In this document: piece by piece, positions 37,779 to 47,691 of the stretch
Position numbering within the stretch: the stretch's first letter is position 1
Layout: the number at the start of each line of letters is the position of its first letter
From: Candidatus Poseidoniaceae archaeon
GTDB taxonomy: Archaea; Thermoplasmatota; Poseidoniia; Poseidoniales; Poseidoniaceae
NCBI GenBank assembly: GCA_949372655.1
Contig: CASIAI010000002.1
Location: forward strand, 1-64,000
Direction: 5' to 3'
Length of the DNA: 64,000 bases
Made by a program: the position numbers and the translations under genes
Notes under the pieces: generated by a model
What the model saw: the letters and a program-made list of their open reading frames with translations, nothing else
Databases searched by the model: none
What the model was told of the DNA's origin: nothing

Positions 37779-39065
37779 AATATATTTATCCAAGGACATG
37801 GGCATTCTATGCCAAGTATCCATTGTAAAGAATAAGTCTCGAACCAATAAAATGAATATGAAAATAATCATCAGTCCTAGTGCTATACTTCTCATGAAAA
37901 AGTATACTAAGTCTGAACTTTCTCCAAATATTGTCACCTCAAAACCAATGAGGAATAATGAGAGCATTCCTATAGCATTTACAGTAATAACCGACCATAA
38001 ACTAGGACGGTTGTGGATGGACTTGTGCAAATGGTCTTGGTGAAGATAAATTCCAGATCCCCAGGCTGCGAGTACAGCACAAGAGAAAATAAAACCAACA
38101 TATGTAATATTGGTAAATTTACCAGGATAAAAGTCTGGAATGATAGCCATCACCCCTGTTGCCAAGAAAAACCATTGTGCCGTTCCAATAAGTCTTGAAT
38201 GAGGTTTTTGTGAATGGCCTATCGCACTTTTGATGGTCCTAATAGGCCTTGTTGAGAGAAATCCCCAAAATAGTGGCGCTGCTAAAGAGTATTCAAAGAT
38301 AGTATGACTTACATCTCCTCGAGCATACCATAATGATGCAAATGAGTGTAAGATTGCAAGTACTAGATAGATAGTAATAACTGGTCTAATATTAATTGAT
38401 TTTATTACTTCCCAACCCAATCTTCTATTGAAATGGGCGAGGATTAGTGTTAGAGAAATCGTACCCATCATCACAATAACATTGAATGCTAGTCCAAATT
38501 CTAAGAATCCAGTATTTTTCCTAAAAATCCAGCAACTTAGGACTACTAAAGATGCCAAAGGGATAAAGACAGAGGGAATTAATGCAACCTTGCCACAATT
38601 TATATTTTCCTCTACTGAGTTTCTATGTAATTTCCAACTTGGCCATGCAATACTAATTACCCCCCAGCAAAGAAGTACCATTCCAATAGTACTCATTTCA
38701 AATAAGAGCTGAAGGTTATTTGAGAATATACCTCCTATTATCACCAATTGTCCAACTAAATTGATAAATAGATAATGCGTTGAATGAGTTTGGTTATATG
38801 CATCTAGGTTATGAGTTAATGGTAATAAGTCAAATGAGATTCCAACAATCATCGACATCATCCAGCCGAGAGAAATTAGAGCAGTTAAAATATATGCTAT
38901 TTCTAATTGGTAATTTTCTTGTCTAAAAGAGTAATCCGAAGTGGAGTATGATAACCAAGAAACTGCTAGAAGGAAAAGTAAAACCATCATCCCAGAGGAC
39001 ATGAAATGGAGAATATAATTTCCACTCATTTTACTGAGAAGCGCTTTACCCCTATTCTCCCCCAT
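37773..39065 (-). CDS. Polytopic membrane protein, about 12 TM, His-rich loops
   Basis: 430 residues with about 12 hydrophobic helices. Histidines are frequent at membrane borders (LPLTHN, THSTHYL, ILHSF, then LHQDHLHKSIHN about residue 340-351), reminiscent of haem-copper oxidase-like or NnrS-like proteins, but the defining histidine pairs are not clearly present. I do not assign a family. A TATA-like run at 39088-39098 lies about 28 bp upstream of the ATG, suggesting leaderless transcription. It overlaps maf by 6 bp at the 3' end. Confidence 0.65.
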   Translation of the reverse strand: MGENRGKALLSKMSGNYILHFMSSGMMVLLFLLAVSWLSYSTSDYSFRQENYQLEIAYILTALISLGWMMSMIVGISFDLLPLTHNLDAYNQTHSTHYLFINLVGQLVIIGGIFSNNLQLLFEMSTIGMVLLCWGVISIAWPSWKLHRNSVEENINCGKVALIPSVFIPLASLVVLSCWIFRKNTGFLEFGLAFNVIVMMGTISLTLILAHFNRRLGWEVIKSINIRPVITIYLVLAILHSFASLWYARGDVSHTIFEYSLAAPLFWGFLSTRPIRTIKSAIGHSQKPHSRLIGTAQWFFLATGVMAIIPDFYPGKFTNITYVGFIFSCAVLAAWGSGIYLHQDHLHKSIHNRPSLWSVITVNAIGMLSLFLIGFEVTIFGESSDLVYFFMRSIALGLMIIFIFILLVRDLFFTMDTWHRMPMSLDKYIS

Positions 39066-39087
39066 AAACTACGATAAACGGTATGGC

Positions 39088-39098
39088 TTTTAAAAAAA
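39088..39098 (-). promoter_or_regulatory. TATA-like box for the 12-TM membrane protein gene
   Basis: On the minus strand the bases read TTTTTTTAAAA, centred about 28 bp before the ATG at 39065. The spacing fits an archaeal TATA box with transcription starting at the ATG. A T/A run is a weak motif, so this is tentative. Confidence 0.35.
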
Positions 39099-39115
39099 TG
39101 GCCGAAAGAGTGAAA

Positions 39116-39712
39116 TCACATCAATGGGTTTAGACCCAAATGATTGCTTCCTCTATCGACAATAACGTCACATCCTGGAATCATTAACAGTTTATCTTCT
39201 GCATCTAGTGCAAAAACCTCAGCTCCAACCTCTTCGCACACCATTTTCAGTTCTCTTCTACAAGCATTTTGATGGGCATCCATATGGACAAGGCTGCGTA
39301 AGTCTACAATCACAGTATCCCCAGTAGAGATTCTTTGTCCTATTTTACGCGTGGGTATTCGTTTCATCTCATCAGGGGCGACATAACGTAATGCTCGAGA
39401 AGGAAAAGAGCGTCGAACTAAACTACTAATTCCAAGGTCATGAAATGGTTCTCCATCTGCAGAAACCGGGCCTTTCCAACCGATTGGTACTGCGATAAGG
39501 TTACTCTTATTTGCTATGTTTGTTGTTTCAGGTATCACTATATTATTTGGTGCTAATTCTTCGGCTATAGATTCAGATATTGGCATTAAGGTTTGTTGAT
39601 TAACATCATCTTCTGGTTTAGTTAATTTAGACCTACCTGGATTAGCCTTTCTTCTAGAATCATTAGGTCCTTCCGGGTCGGGTAGTCCAAAAAACTGCCA
39701 AAGATTTGCCAT
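39116..39712 (-). CDS. sepF: SepF-like cell-division protein
   Basis: 198 residues. The C-terminal 90 carry the SepF core: strand GDTVIVDLRSLV, helix with DAHQNACRRELKMVCEE, then GAEVFALDAEDKLLMIPG and DVIVDR. Archaeal SepF anchors FtsZ to the membrane through an N-terminal amphipathic helix; the start here, MANLWQFFGL, could play that part. Residues about 12-85 form a disordered linker. No FtsZ gene is in the window. The assignment rests on pattern recognition of the core. Confidence 0.65.
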   Translation of the reverse strand: MANLWQFFGLPDPEGPNDSRRKANPGRSKLTKPEDDVNQQTLMPISESIAEELAPNNIVIPETTNIANKSNLIAVPIGWKGPVSADGEPFHDLGISSLVRRSFPSRALRYVAPDEMKRIPTRKIGQRISTGDTVIVDLRSLVHMDAHQNACRRELKMVCEEVGAEVFALDAEDKLLMIPGCDVIVDRGSNHLGLNPLM

Positions 39713-39723
39713 TAATTCTCACT

Positions 39724-42700
39724 TCACAAGTCCAAATCATCAAGTAAATCTGTCAGATTTGAATTTGCAGTTGCGGGTCTAGTATCTGTAATTGTTGGTT
39801 GAACCGGTGCTGGAGCAGCGTTTTGTGAGGCTAGGTATTGTGCGCCATAATGTTGCCATTGTTCCATAGTCCAACCTTGGGGAAGTCCAGTTGCAGGAAT
39901 TGGTGGTGTTTGCGGTGTAGCAGGCTGAACTGCAACAGGCTGAACTGCAACAGGCTGTGCTACAACAGGTTGAGTTTGTACTGGGCTGTAAGCAGCGTAT
40001 GGATCTTGAGCCGGAGGTTGCGTAGTCTGTTGTTCATAAGAACCATAATCCACTTGTTGATATGTTTGAGTAGGAATCGGTTCACTGAATTGACTAATTT
40101 GAGATTGTACTCCCATATTCAAATCCGAATACTTATCTTCAATAGGGCCTGAATTTCTGGTAAGTAAGAGGAATGCAGCTAAACCTATAACGACAATCAG
40201 GAGAATTGCGATAACCAAAGTTCCAACTCCTCCAACCGTGTCAGTGATTGACTCAAGGAAATTCTCAGATGGCTTATCTGCAACGCTTAGTTCGATAGTT
40301 GTAGAAGTGCTTTCTCCATCATCATCAGTAACAGTTAGCGTTACTATCCAATTACCAGCGGGTAAATCATCGATGGTATATTCAACACCATAGAAATCCA
40401 CTTCACCAGTATTTGTACCATCTAAATTAGAATCCAAGTGGTCACTATCCCATGCGTAAATTAGATTCAATTTATCGCTTGGAGTTTCGGTCGATGTTAT
40501 TCCAGATAGGGTGACATTATTTCCCTCTTTCAAGGCAAATACATCAGTTTCATTGGTGATCTTAGCCTTAGGAGAAATATTTAGAACACTCACATTTACT
40601 GATGTAGAAGCGGTTGACCCATCATCGTCAGTGACAGTAGCAGTGATTTGTCGAATACCCATATTTGGCCATGAAGCGGTTAATTCTAATCCTGTTTCAT
40701 CACAATCATTGTCAGTTATACCATCACTATTGGTGTCAACCATAGGGCTCAAGTCCCAGCAGACAATAAGTGAATCAATATCTGATGCAGTATCGCTTAC
40801 TACAGCGGTAAAAGTGAGATCATCATCTTCAAAGATTGGTTGAGTTGAACCTAGACTTTCAATAGTTGGCGGTACGTTTGTAATATTCACTATACCAGTT
40901 CTAATCAATGATTGTGAGTTGTCATTATCGTAAGCAACAACTGAGATATTGTGTAGTCCTGAGTCCGGCCAAGATACAGTTGCAGTTGAAGAAGGTCCAA
41001 CAGTACTTTCTGTCCAATTCAAATCCCTATCAGATGGCATCCATTCAATGATTAAACTATCTTTATCCAGTGGTGTATCATCTGCTACAATACGTAATAG
41101 GGCGGTTTGGTCTTCGTATAAATTCCAGTAGCCGATAGAATCGGTAGACTGATTTTGTCCTCCATACCATAATTCAGGTTGTGCCAAAGTTGGTGCTACG
41201 TTTAGAACATCTAGAGTTGTAGATACAGTGGTAGTTGCTCCATCATCATCTTCTGCAACAGCGGTGATATCCAACATTCCTTCTTGACTTGCCAAGAATG
41301 TACATGTGGGTTGAGTAGTTCCTTCTAGACAATTTAGTCCTGGCCAAGTGATGGTAACTTGTTGACCGGAGGGAGAAATAGTATCTATATCACCACTATC
41401 TGTGGCATCAGCCTTAACGAATTGGTCAACTCCAATACTATTTATTTCATTAGCAAAACTATCGACTATTGTGATATTCATGTAAGGTGCTCGATTTAGT
41501 ATCTCTGCAGTAATATCTATCTCATCGGTATCAAGTTCATCATCTGTTACGATTAGTGTGACACTCCAAATCCCACCATCACTCCAATTGTACTGAGTCC
41601 AACAATCCTCTGAGTCAATATTTTCTATTAATCCGAGTTTCTTTTCAATAGCAAACCTACACTCAACATCTCCACTATCTTCATCAAAACTTGCACTAGC
41701 ATCCAGTGTCACATTTTCAAAGGTATATACAGAATCAGAGACTGTAATTTGAGCAGTTGGGGCTCTACCGATCAAAATATCTACACTAGCGTAATTATTA
41801 CTTCGATTTCCATCTTCAGTAACGGTTTCATCAGGGTCTACTGTAATCGACATCGTTTGGATACCAATTGAAGCCGCTGCTGGAACAGTCCAATTAACGA
41901 CAACTCTTGCTTCACCATATGATGGAATTGAAGGAACAGGTTCTCGAATAGAAGTTCCATCAGGAGTTATGATTTCAACTTCTGTAGCCGGTGAACTGAG
42001 TAAACCTCGATTCTGGGTCGGAATTGAGAATGATAATAGGTCGCCAGGAAGTGAATTATAACCTATTGATTTGGTCAATATCTGAGAATTACCATCACGG
42101 ATCCGAGTGACAATAATTGCGTCAGCTTGGGCTATCAAGTCAACAGGGGTCAATGATAAATCGATAACAATTGTTGTAGCACCGATAATTTCAGTTGCTG
42201 GGTCCCAAACAATCAGTCCATTACTTGTATAATCGTCACTGGAATTTGTTGTATCTCGAACGTTGGATGAATTTAGTATTTCAGTTGCTTGTCCATTAGA
42301 ATCGGTTGTTGGATTGAGTAAGGTTCCAGCCATTTCATATCTCATCTGCAGATTTGTATTTGCTTGAGGATTATTTTGTTGCCCTCCATAGTCGATCGTA
42401 ATCGCTTGCTCAACATCAGGAAGTGTTGCAATACCTTGTAGTCCAATTTCAATTTCTAAATCACGTGTGCCGGGGTTAGAACCTGCAACGTCTCCGGATG
42501 ATTGGGCAGGTTGGTAACTCTTCAATAGCCAATCGATAGTAAATCCGGCAGCATTACTAACTCTCATCCAAGAATTATATCTTACTGCAGGACAATACCA
42601 ATTAAATCCTTGAGATACTCCTGTAGCATTCCATTCATTGATTTTATATGAATCATCACAACCAGTATATATGATATTTTTTCCATCTTCAGTAGGAACT

Positions 42701-43431
42701 CCATTTGATGTAATTTGCCAACTATTATTTTCTGGCCCAGCAGTATCAAAATCTGTCGGATCAAAGTAGCTAGAACTTCCTCCTGCTACTGTGGATGAAA
42801 AGAATTCCATATACCATTGGTCGCCAGTGTGTAATGGGAAATCATATTTTTCTTTAGGCGGGTCATATGAAGTATCAAAACTTACAGTTCCTACTTCAAG
42901 AGGGAAAAGGTTAGCGATTCTAAAGAGTACATCAAGTTCAAATTCAGAATTTATTACTGCTAAATCACGTACTCGAACTAAATCTTCACCAGAATAGTCA
43001 ATTTCTAATTTACCACCGGCACCTTCAAGTGTGGCTCCCCAATTTGGAGTGTCAAACTCTCCTTCAATTTCCATTTTATATGCTAAAGTTTGAATACCAT
43101 CTACATTAATGAATAAGATGTCTACCACTTCATAAACAGTATCTCCGGTAAGAGTGGTTATAGAAGCAGAAACATTGGCTTGTTGAATCAATTGCTGTAC
43201 ATCGAATTGTGTTTCATAGGTATACTTGTCTCCAATCCTCCAAGTAGGTACATCAGGCCATCCATTCAATGTGCCACTGCTTTGGATATTAGTCTCTTTC
43301 AACTCATCTTCTTCAGATTCTAACATTGCCATCCAAGGCATTGTTAACAATAATAAAATTAGAATAAAAGCCAAACTACGTTGTTTAAGCATGACTCTGC
43401 GATGAAGTTCTCCTACTTGAGAGCCTCGCAT
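39724..43431 (-). CDS. Large PKD-type cell-surface protein, tail motif GWT-x-EQW (paralogue 1)
   Basis: 1235 residues: signal peptide (hydrophobic core LAFILILLLL); a paralogue-specific N-terminal domain starting VPTWRIGDKYTYE (about 58-310); a CARDB-like region (about 440-550); five or six PKD-like repeats with SFDEDSGDVECRF and DDDG motifs (about 555-1090); a TM helix (VGTLVIAILLIVVIGLAAFL, about 1098-1117); and a Gln/Pro/Ala-rich cytoplasmic tail with GWTMEQWQHYGAQYL near its end. Calcium-type loops such as DTNSDGITDND occur between repeats. It is anchored in the membrane and faces outward. ATG 43392 is an alternative start. It follows its paralogue by 23 bp on the same strand, evidence of tandem duplication. 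Its ligand is unknown. Confidence 0.8.
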   Translation of the reverse strand: MRGSQVGELHRRVMLKQRSLAFILILLLLTMPWMAMLESEEDELKETNIQSSGTLNGWPDVPTWRIGDKYTYETQFDVQQLIQQANVSASITTLTGDTVYEVVDILFINVDGIQTLAYKMEIEGEFDTPNWGATLEGAGGKLEIDYSGEDLVRVRDLAVINSEFELDVLFRIANLFPLEVGTVSFDTSYDPPKEKYDFPLHTGDQWYMEFFSSTVAGGSSSYFDPTDFDTAGPENNSWQITSNGVPTEDGKNIIYTGCDDSYKINEWNATGVSQGFNWYCPAVRYNSWMRVSNAAGFTIDWLLKSYQPAQSSGDVAGSNPGTRDLEIEIGLQGIATLPDVEQAITIDYGGQQNNPQANTNLQMRYEMAGTLLNPTTDSNGQATEILNSSNVRDTTNSSDDYTSNGLIVWDPATEIIGATTIVIDLSLTPVDLIAQADAIIVTRIRDGNSQILTKSIGYNSLPGDLLSFSIPTQNRGLLSSPATEVEIITPDGTSIREPVPSIPSYGEARVVVNWTVPAAASIGIQTMSITVDPDETVTEDGNRSNNYASVDILIGRAPTAQITVSDSVYTFENVTLDASASFDEDSGDVECRFAIEKKLGLIENIDSEDCWTQYNWSDGGIWSVTLIVTDDELDTDEIDITAEILNRAPYMNITIVDSFANEINSIGVDQFVKADATDSGDIDTISPSGQQVTITWPGLNCLEGTTQPTCTFLASQEGMLDITAVAEDDDGATTTVSTTLDVLNVAPTLAQPELWYGGQNQSTDSIGYWNLYEDQTALLRIVADDTPLDKDSLIIEWMPSDRDLNWTESTVGPSSTATVSWPDSGLHNISVVAYDNDNSQSLIRTGIVNITNVPPTIESLGSTQPIFEDDDLTFTAVVSDTASDIDSLIVCWDLSPMVDTNSDGITDNDCDETGLELTASWPNMGIRQITATVTDDDGSTASTSVNVSVLNISPKAKITNETDVFALKEGNNVTLSGITSTETPSDKLNLIYAWDSDHLDSNLDGTNTGEVDFYGVEYTIDDLPAGNWIVTLTVTDDDGESTSTTIELSVADKPSENFLESITDTVGGVGTLVIAILLIVVIGLAAFLLLTRNSGPIEDKYSDLNMGVQSQISQFSEPIPTQTYQQVDYGSYEQQTTQPPAQDPYAAYSPVQTQPVVAQPVAVQPVAVQPATPQTPPIPATGLPQGWTMEQWQHYGAQYLASQNAAPAPVQPTITDTRPATANSNLTDLLDDLDL
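39921..39980 (-). repeat. 15-bp tandem repeat coding for the Gln/Pro/Val tail
   Basis: Four head-to-tail copies of a 15-bp unit (plus-strand CAGGCTGAACTGCAA; the first two exact, the next two degenerate) lie inside the cytoplasmic tail of paralogue 1. Each encodes a pentapeptide of the Q-P-V-A-V kind. The unit length is a multiple of three, so copy number can change without breaking the frame. Confidence 0.8.
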
Positions 43432-43454
43432 TCTTGTAAATAATTAGTATACGC

Positions 43455-46400
43455 TTATTGGCCCTTAAGCCATTCATGGCCATAATATTGCCATTGTTCA
43501 GCAGTCCACCCAGCAGGTAGACCTTCTTCTGGAATAGGTGGGCCTTCAAGTAACTCATCAAATGAAATATCTCCTGTTTGTTCTAAATCATTAGGGACTT
43601 GTTGCATAGCTTGGTCAAAGATAAAACCTGGAGGCGGAGCAGTTGGTCTCTTAGCCTGAGACTTCTGAATTTGTGCTTCAGTATCAAACTCATCATCAAG
43701 TCCATCGCGCTGCCAATTCTTTGTTTGTGAAGAGGAACTTCTTCTTTTAGCAACAACCACCAATAGCAATATCAGTACGATGATTAGACCAACTTGGGCA
43801 AGAGGATTTGACTCTTCACCAGCAAGTAGTGAACTTACCGTTTCCATAGCATTCCTATCTGGTGGAGAGACTTCGATGGTAATCTTAGCCATGCCAGGTC
43901 TTTCAGGGTCCTCATCCCAAGCCATTGCCTTGATTGTTATTTTTCCTTCTTGCTTGAAAATATGTTCTACTCTACTACCGATTAGGTCAGCATCATTATC
44001 CTTAATTCCATCACCATTACTATCGGTGGATATATCTAAGTCCCATGCAATTGTTAGACCTTCGATATCATTTAGGGAATCAATAGTTGCTCTAGCATCA
44101 AGGATACAGATTTGATATGCTATACAACTTGACTTTTGGAGCCTAACGATCGGCGGGATGTTTATCACTTCAATAGTCAAAACTTCACTACTGGTTGCAC
44201 CGTCATCATCGGTTACATGATAGACAATTGTATGAGAACCACTTCTGTTCCAAGCATAATTCAATTCATCTCCAATAATATCGCAGTCATCGCTTGCTCC
44301 TCCTTGTGAATCGCTATCGATTCCAGGGTCGATATCCCAACATTTGACCAGTGAAGGGATATCACTGATAGTATCAGTAGAGTTTCCAATAATTGTAATT
44401 GATTGCCCCTCTGCAAGTGGCAAAACTGTATCAAGCGGTTGAATCACAGGAGGAACATTTCTGATATTGACCCAACGTTCGTTAGTATTACTAGTAGCTC
44501 CATCTGAGTCAGTTACGTCTAATCTGATAGTATGAAGTCCAGAACTTTGCCAACTCATTTCATATTGAGTGACTCTACCTTCTAGGAAATAAATCAGTGA
44601 GCCTTGTTTGTCGTCAGGCCACCAAGTATGCGATAATGTATCAATGTCATCGATTGAGTCCTCGGCTTGACCTTTGACTAATACAACTTGATCCTCATCT
44701 AATTGCCAAATCTTTTGTTCATCACTTAGAATGGTTCCAGAATTATTGTAAAGATTGATTATTGTACTATGTGGGGCGATATTAGTGAATTTAATATCGA
44801 TATTGGCAGTAGTAGAGGAACTATCATCATCCGTCCCAATAGCAGTAAAGGTATGCCATCCTTCTGTTGGGGCAGTAGTTGTGCATACACGAGTATAGTA
44901 TCCTTCTTGACATTGGGCATTAGGCCAGAATACGTCTACTACACCAGGCCATGTATCTTCAGAATCCGAATCATTGGCAAAAGCATACAGAGTGATTGGA
45001 TGCTCTACCATTGCTTCGTTTCTTAGGCTCTGCAACTCAATCTTAGGTGCCCGATTTTCAATCTCGGCAAATAGAGTGACTTGAGTTTCATCTCTTTCTT
45101 CATCGGTAATCGTGACAATAATTGGATATGAGCCATCATCAGTCCATGTCCAATTTGTCATACAACTATCTGAAGCGATCTTTTCCCATGCCCATGTCCT
45201 AGTTCCATCATCATATGGAATTTCAAACAAACAAGTTACTTCTCCACCATCTTCATCGAAACTTGAACTAGCATTGATGAAGACTTCTTCGAGAGTTTTG
45301 GCAGTTGCATCAACTACCACGGGGGTCGGCAATCTACCGACAAATAAGCCAATTATCGCATAGTCATTATCACTATTGACATCTGCAGAATTTATCTCTT
45401 CTGGGTCTGCTTCCCAAGAAACAGGCACTACTCCAATAGCCTGTGTTTCAGGGACAGTCCAAGTAAAATTAGTCTTAAATGTCTCATAAGTATTCAGTGA
45501 AGGTAATGGTAAATCGAAACTCTGTCCACTAGGGGGATATATTCTAAGGTCTGTTGGCTGACTTGAGGAGATCCCCTTGTTTTGGATTGTTACTTCAATT
45601 TCCAAATCATCTCCGGGGAGTACATTATATCCCGAGAGGGTGTTCAATTCTTTGTCTACTCCATCCCTTGTCCTAGTAATTACGGCTCTTTCGAAATCAG
45701 CAAATAAGTCCAATACTACTAATTCTTCATCCAAAGTAATTGTATTAGAGCCGACCAAAGTAGTTCCAGAGGTACTCCTTGCAACTATTCCATGACTAGC
45801 CCAATCGATAGATGTTGATGATCCATCCACATCGCTTCCAATATCGAATTGAGTCCATGCACTACCATTACTGGCAGTGGTTATTTGTTGAGCGAAACCA
45901 GTTGCTTCATGACGAACTTCCAGTACATTTCCATTTGGACTCGAGAAGCAACCCTGAGATGAAGAGGCATTTACCCATACATCGGTTGGAGTATCAAGGG
46001 CAGTAATATCATTGACGAAATCTATCGTAATACATTCATCACGAGTTCCTGGATTTGAGTATATGTCTACGCCAATAGAATCCTTTGGAATATATTCTTT
46101 CAATTTGAAATCGATTGTCAATCCCACATCGTCTTCTGTATGTTTCCAAGCAAAGTTCTTTGCTGCAGGGCAGTACCAAGTATATCCTTCTTCATCACCA
46201 GCTGAATTAAAAGATGTGATTTCATAAGAATCTCCACATCCTGCATAATTTATTCCTTGACCATAATCATTGACTGGTATTCCAGTATTTGTGACTTCAT
46301 AGATTGTAGAGTTTGTATCTGATGAAGGTACTGGGAAGGGTGTGATATAATCGCTAGAACCAGACCACTGTGAAGATGATGTGACTATAGTAGTCCATCT

Positions 46401-46976
46401 TTCATCCGCTCGAATCGGGAAATCATAATCTTCACTCGAAGGACTGTAAGTATTAGATATTGTAATATCTCCCAGAACCATCTTTAGAAAACTAATGCCA
46501 CTAGGTGTGAATTCAATGAATAGGTCAAGGTCACTCGAGATGAGCGATAAATCACTAACTCTTCGAACTTCTGTTTGTGAAAATTCAATTTCAGCAGTAC
46601 CGGTATATCCGTCTAGAGATACCCCCGACTTATCGAAGTTCGCTGAAGTTCTAAGGGTGTAAACTAGAACACTTTGACCATCCACATTTTGTTCGGAAAT
46701 CGCTAATACTTCTGAGATAGCATCTCCATTTATTTCTCCTACTGTAGCAGAAACTCCTGCATCAACGACTAATTTAGTTGGATCAAAAGTTCCAGCATAC
46801 TTCCATTTATCTCCAACACGCCAGGTCGGAACATCGGCAACACTGGTTGAGTTCTTACTAGAATTCAAGTTCTCAGAGTCATATTCAAGCGAAGTGATGG
46901 TAGGTGACTGAGTGGTCAGTAGCAGGAACACAACAAGTGACAACGCGACCAAATGGCGCGTAATGGATTCCCGCAT
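43455..46976 (-). CDS. Large PKD-type cell-surface protein, tail motif GWT-x-EQW (paralogue 2)
   Basis: 1173 residues with the same order as its neighbour: signal peptide (hydrophobic core LVALSLVVFLLLTT), N-terminal domain starting VPTWRVGDKWKYA (about 48-310), CARDB-like region, PKD-like repeats (SFDEDGGEVTCLF; DDDG motifs), a TM helix near 1057-1077 (VGLIIVLILLLVVVAKRR), and a cytoplasmic tail ending GWTAEQWQYYGHEWLKGQ. Calcium-type loop DSNGDGIKDND is present. The tail is shorter and lacks the Gln/Pro/Ala repeats of paralogue 1. The two are 23 bp apart and share architecture throughout, so one arose by duplication of the other. Function is probably adhesion or polymer binding at the surface (inference). 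Confidence 0.8.
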   Translation of the reverse strand: MRESITRHLVALSLVVFLLLTTQSPTITSLEYDSENLNSSKNSTSVADVPTWRVGDKWKYAGTFDPTKLVVDAGVSATVGEINGDAISEVLAISEQNVDGQSVLVYTLRTSANFDKSGVSLDGYTGTAEIEFSQTEVRRVSDLSLISSDLDLFIEFTPSGISFLKMVLGDITISNTYSPSSEDYDFPIRADERWTTIVTSSSQWSGSSDYITPFPVPSSDTNSTIYEVTNTGIPVNDYGQGINYAGCGDSYEITSFNSAGDEEGYTWYCPAAKNFAWKHTEDDVGLTIDFKLKEYIPKDSIGVDIYSNPGTRDECITIDFVNDITALDTPTDVWVNASSSQGCFSSPNGNVLEVRHEATGFAQQITTASNGSAWTQFDIGSDVDGSSTSIDWASHGIVARSTSGTTLVGSNTITLDEELVVLDLFADFERAVITRTRDGVDKELNTLSGYNVLPGDDLEIEVTIQNKGISSSQPTDLRIYPPSGQSFDLPLPSLNTYETFKTNFTWTVPETQAIGVVPVSWEADPEEINSADVNSDNDYAIIGLFVGRLPTPVVVDATAKTLEEVFINASSSFDEDGGEVTCLFEIPYDDGTRTWAWEKIASDSCMTNWTWTDDGSYPIIVTITDEERDETQVTLFAEIENRAPKIELQSLRNEAMVEHPITLYAFANDSDSEDTWPGVVDVFWPNAQCQEGYYTRVCTTTAPTEGWHTFTAIGTDDDSSSTTANIDIKFTNIAPHSTIINLYNNSGTILSDEQKIWQLDEDQVVLVKGQAEDSIDDIDTLSHTWWPDDKQGSLIYFLEGRVTQYEMSWQSSGLHTIRLDVTDSDGATSNTNERWVNIRNVPPVIQPLDTVLPLAEGQSITIIGNSTDTISDIPSLVKCWDIDPGIDSDSQGGASDDCDIIGDELNYAWNRSGSHTIVYHVTDDDGATSSEVLTIEVINIPPIVRLQKSSCIAYQICILDARATIDSLNDIEGLTIAWDLDISTDSNGDGIKDNDADLIGSRVEHIFKQEGKITIKAMAWDEDPERPGMAKITIEVSPPDRNAMETVSSLLAGEESNPLAQVGLIIVLILLLVVVAKRRSSSSQTKNWQRDGLDDEFDTEAQIQKSQAKRPTAPPPGFIFDQAMQQVPNDLEQTGDISFDELLEGPPIPEEGLPAGWTAEQWQYYGHEWLKGQ

Positions 46977-47046
46977 GAATGAGCGAGGCTATAACTAGAA
47001 CATGAACACTTCTCTCATGCATAGCATGTTAGAGGCGCTATTATAC

Positions 47047-47661
47047 TCACAGAAGGTCTGCAAGTTCGTCCTTGATAATTTCTACAGCTTCCAAGATTTC
47101 ATCCTTGGCTCGAGCGCCAGTAATAACCATCTTTCCACTGCCGAAAATCAAACATACGACCTTAGGATAGTCTAATCGGTAAATCAGACCAGGGAATTGC
47201 TCTGGTTCGTATTCAACCTTGTCGAAAGGTAGGTGGAATGTTAGATTGTTTAGGTTCAATTTACGTGGAACTCCAGCCTGTGGCTCTCCAGTGAATTTAT
47301 CATTTCCATCATAGTCTTCAGGGTAGTGAAGAGCATAGGTTGCAACCATGTTCTGAACTTCAATCTCGACATCCTTTACATCCCATGTTGAGATTCCAGC
47401 ACCTCTAAGGTCGGAAATCATTCTTTCGATACCAGTATGGATATTATCTTCATTTTTACCACCGGTACAAACTGCACGGCCTGAGCGGAACATAAGAATT
47501 GCCAGTTTAGGGTCGGTTACACGGTAAACTACACCTGGAAATTGTTCAGGTTCATATTCACAATTCAATTGAATTGCTATATCCGGGAGGTCAAGTTCTT
47601 CGGCGACACGAGTGCTCGCTACTACATTCACTACAGTTAGACGTTCTTCATCTGTTGTCAT
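47047..47661 (-). CDS. tbp: TATA-box-binding protein
   Basis: General transcription factor that binds the promoter TATA box and recruits TFB and RNA polymerase. The saddle is formed by two imperfect repeats: one with CEYEPEQFPGVVYRV and FRSGRAVCTGGK, the second with VEYEPEQFPGLIYRL and FGSGKMVITGA. The length of 204 residues is slightly above the usual 180-190, with a short insertion before repeat 2 (residues about 113-130). It is a single TBP gene in this window, with a clear TATA box of its own directly upstream, so self-regulation is possible. Confidence 0.96.
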   Translation of the reverse strand: MTTDEERLTVVNVVASTRVAEELDLPDIAIQLNCEYEPEQFPGVVYRVTDPKLAILMFRSGRAVCTGGKNEDNIHTGIERMISDLRGAGISTWDVKDVEIEVQNMVATYALHYPEDYDGNDKFTGEPQAGVPRKLNLNNLTFHLPFDKVEYEPEQFPGLIYRLDYPKVVCLIFGSGKMVITGARAKDEILEAVEIIKDELADLL

Positions 47662-47683
47662 ATTATAAGCGACTTATAAGAGG

Positions 47684-47691
47684 TATATAAA
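47684..47691 (-). promoter_or_regulatory. TATA box of tbp, implying a leaderless transcript
   Basis: TTTATATA on the minus strand, a perfect match to the archaeal consensus, is centred about 26 bp before the tbp ATG at 47661. Transcription should start at or within a base or two of the ATG, and there is no Shine-Dalgarno sequence between, consistent with leaderless translation. Confidence 0.7.

Noticed and set aside
37627-38043. 138-codon plus-strand frame
   Set aside because: It overlaps maf and the antisense strand of the 12-TM gene, with no homology features.
40200-46700. Nucleotide repeats from PKD domains as a possible recombination hotspot
   Set aside because: The repeats are similar only at protein level; apart from the 15-bp unit at 39921-39980 I see no long exact DNA repeat.
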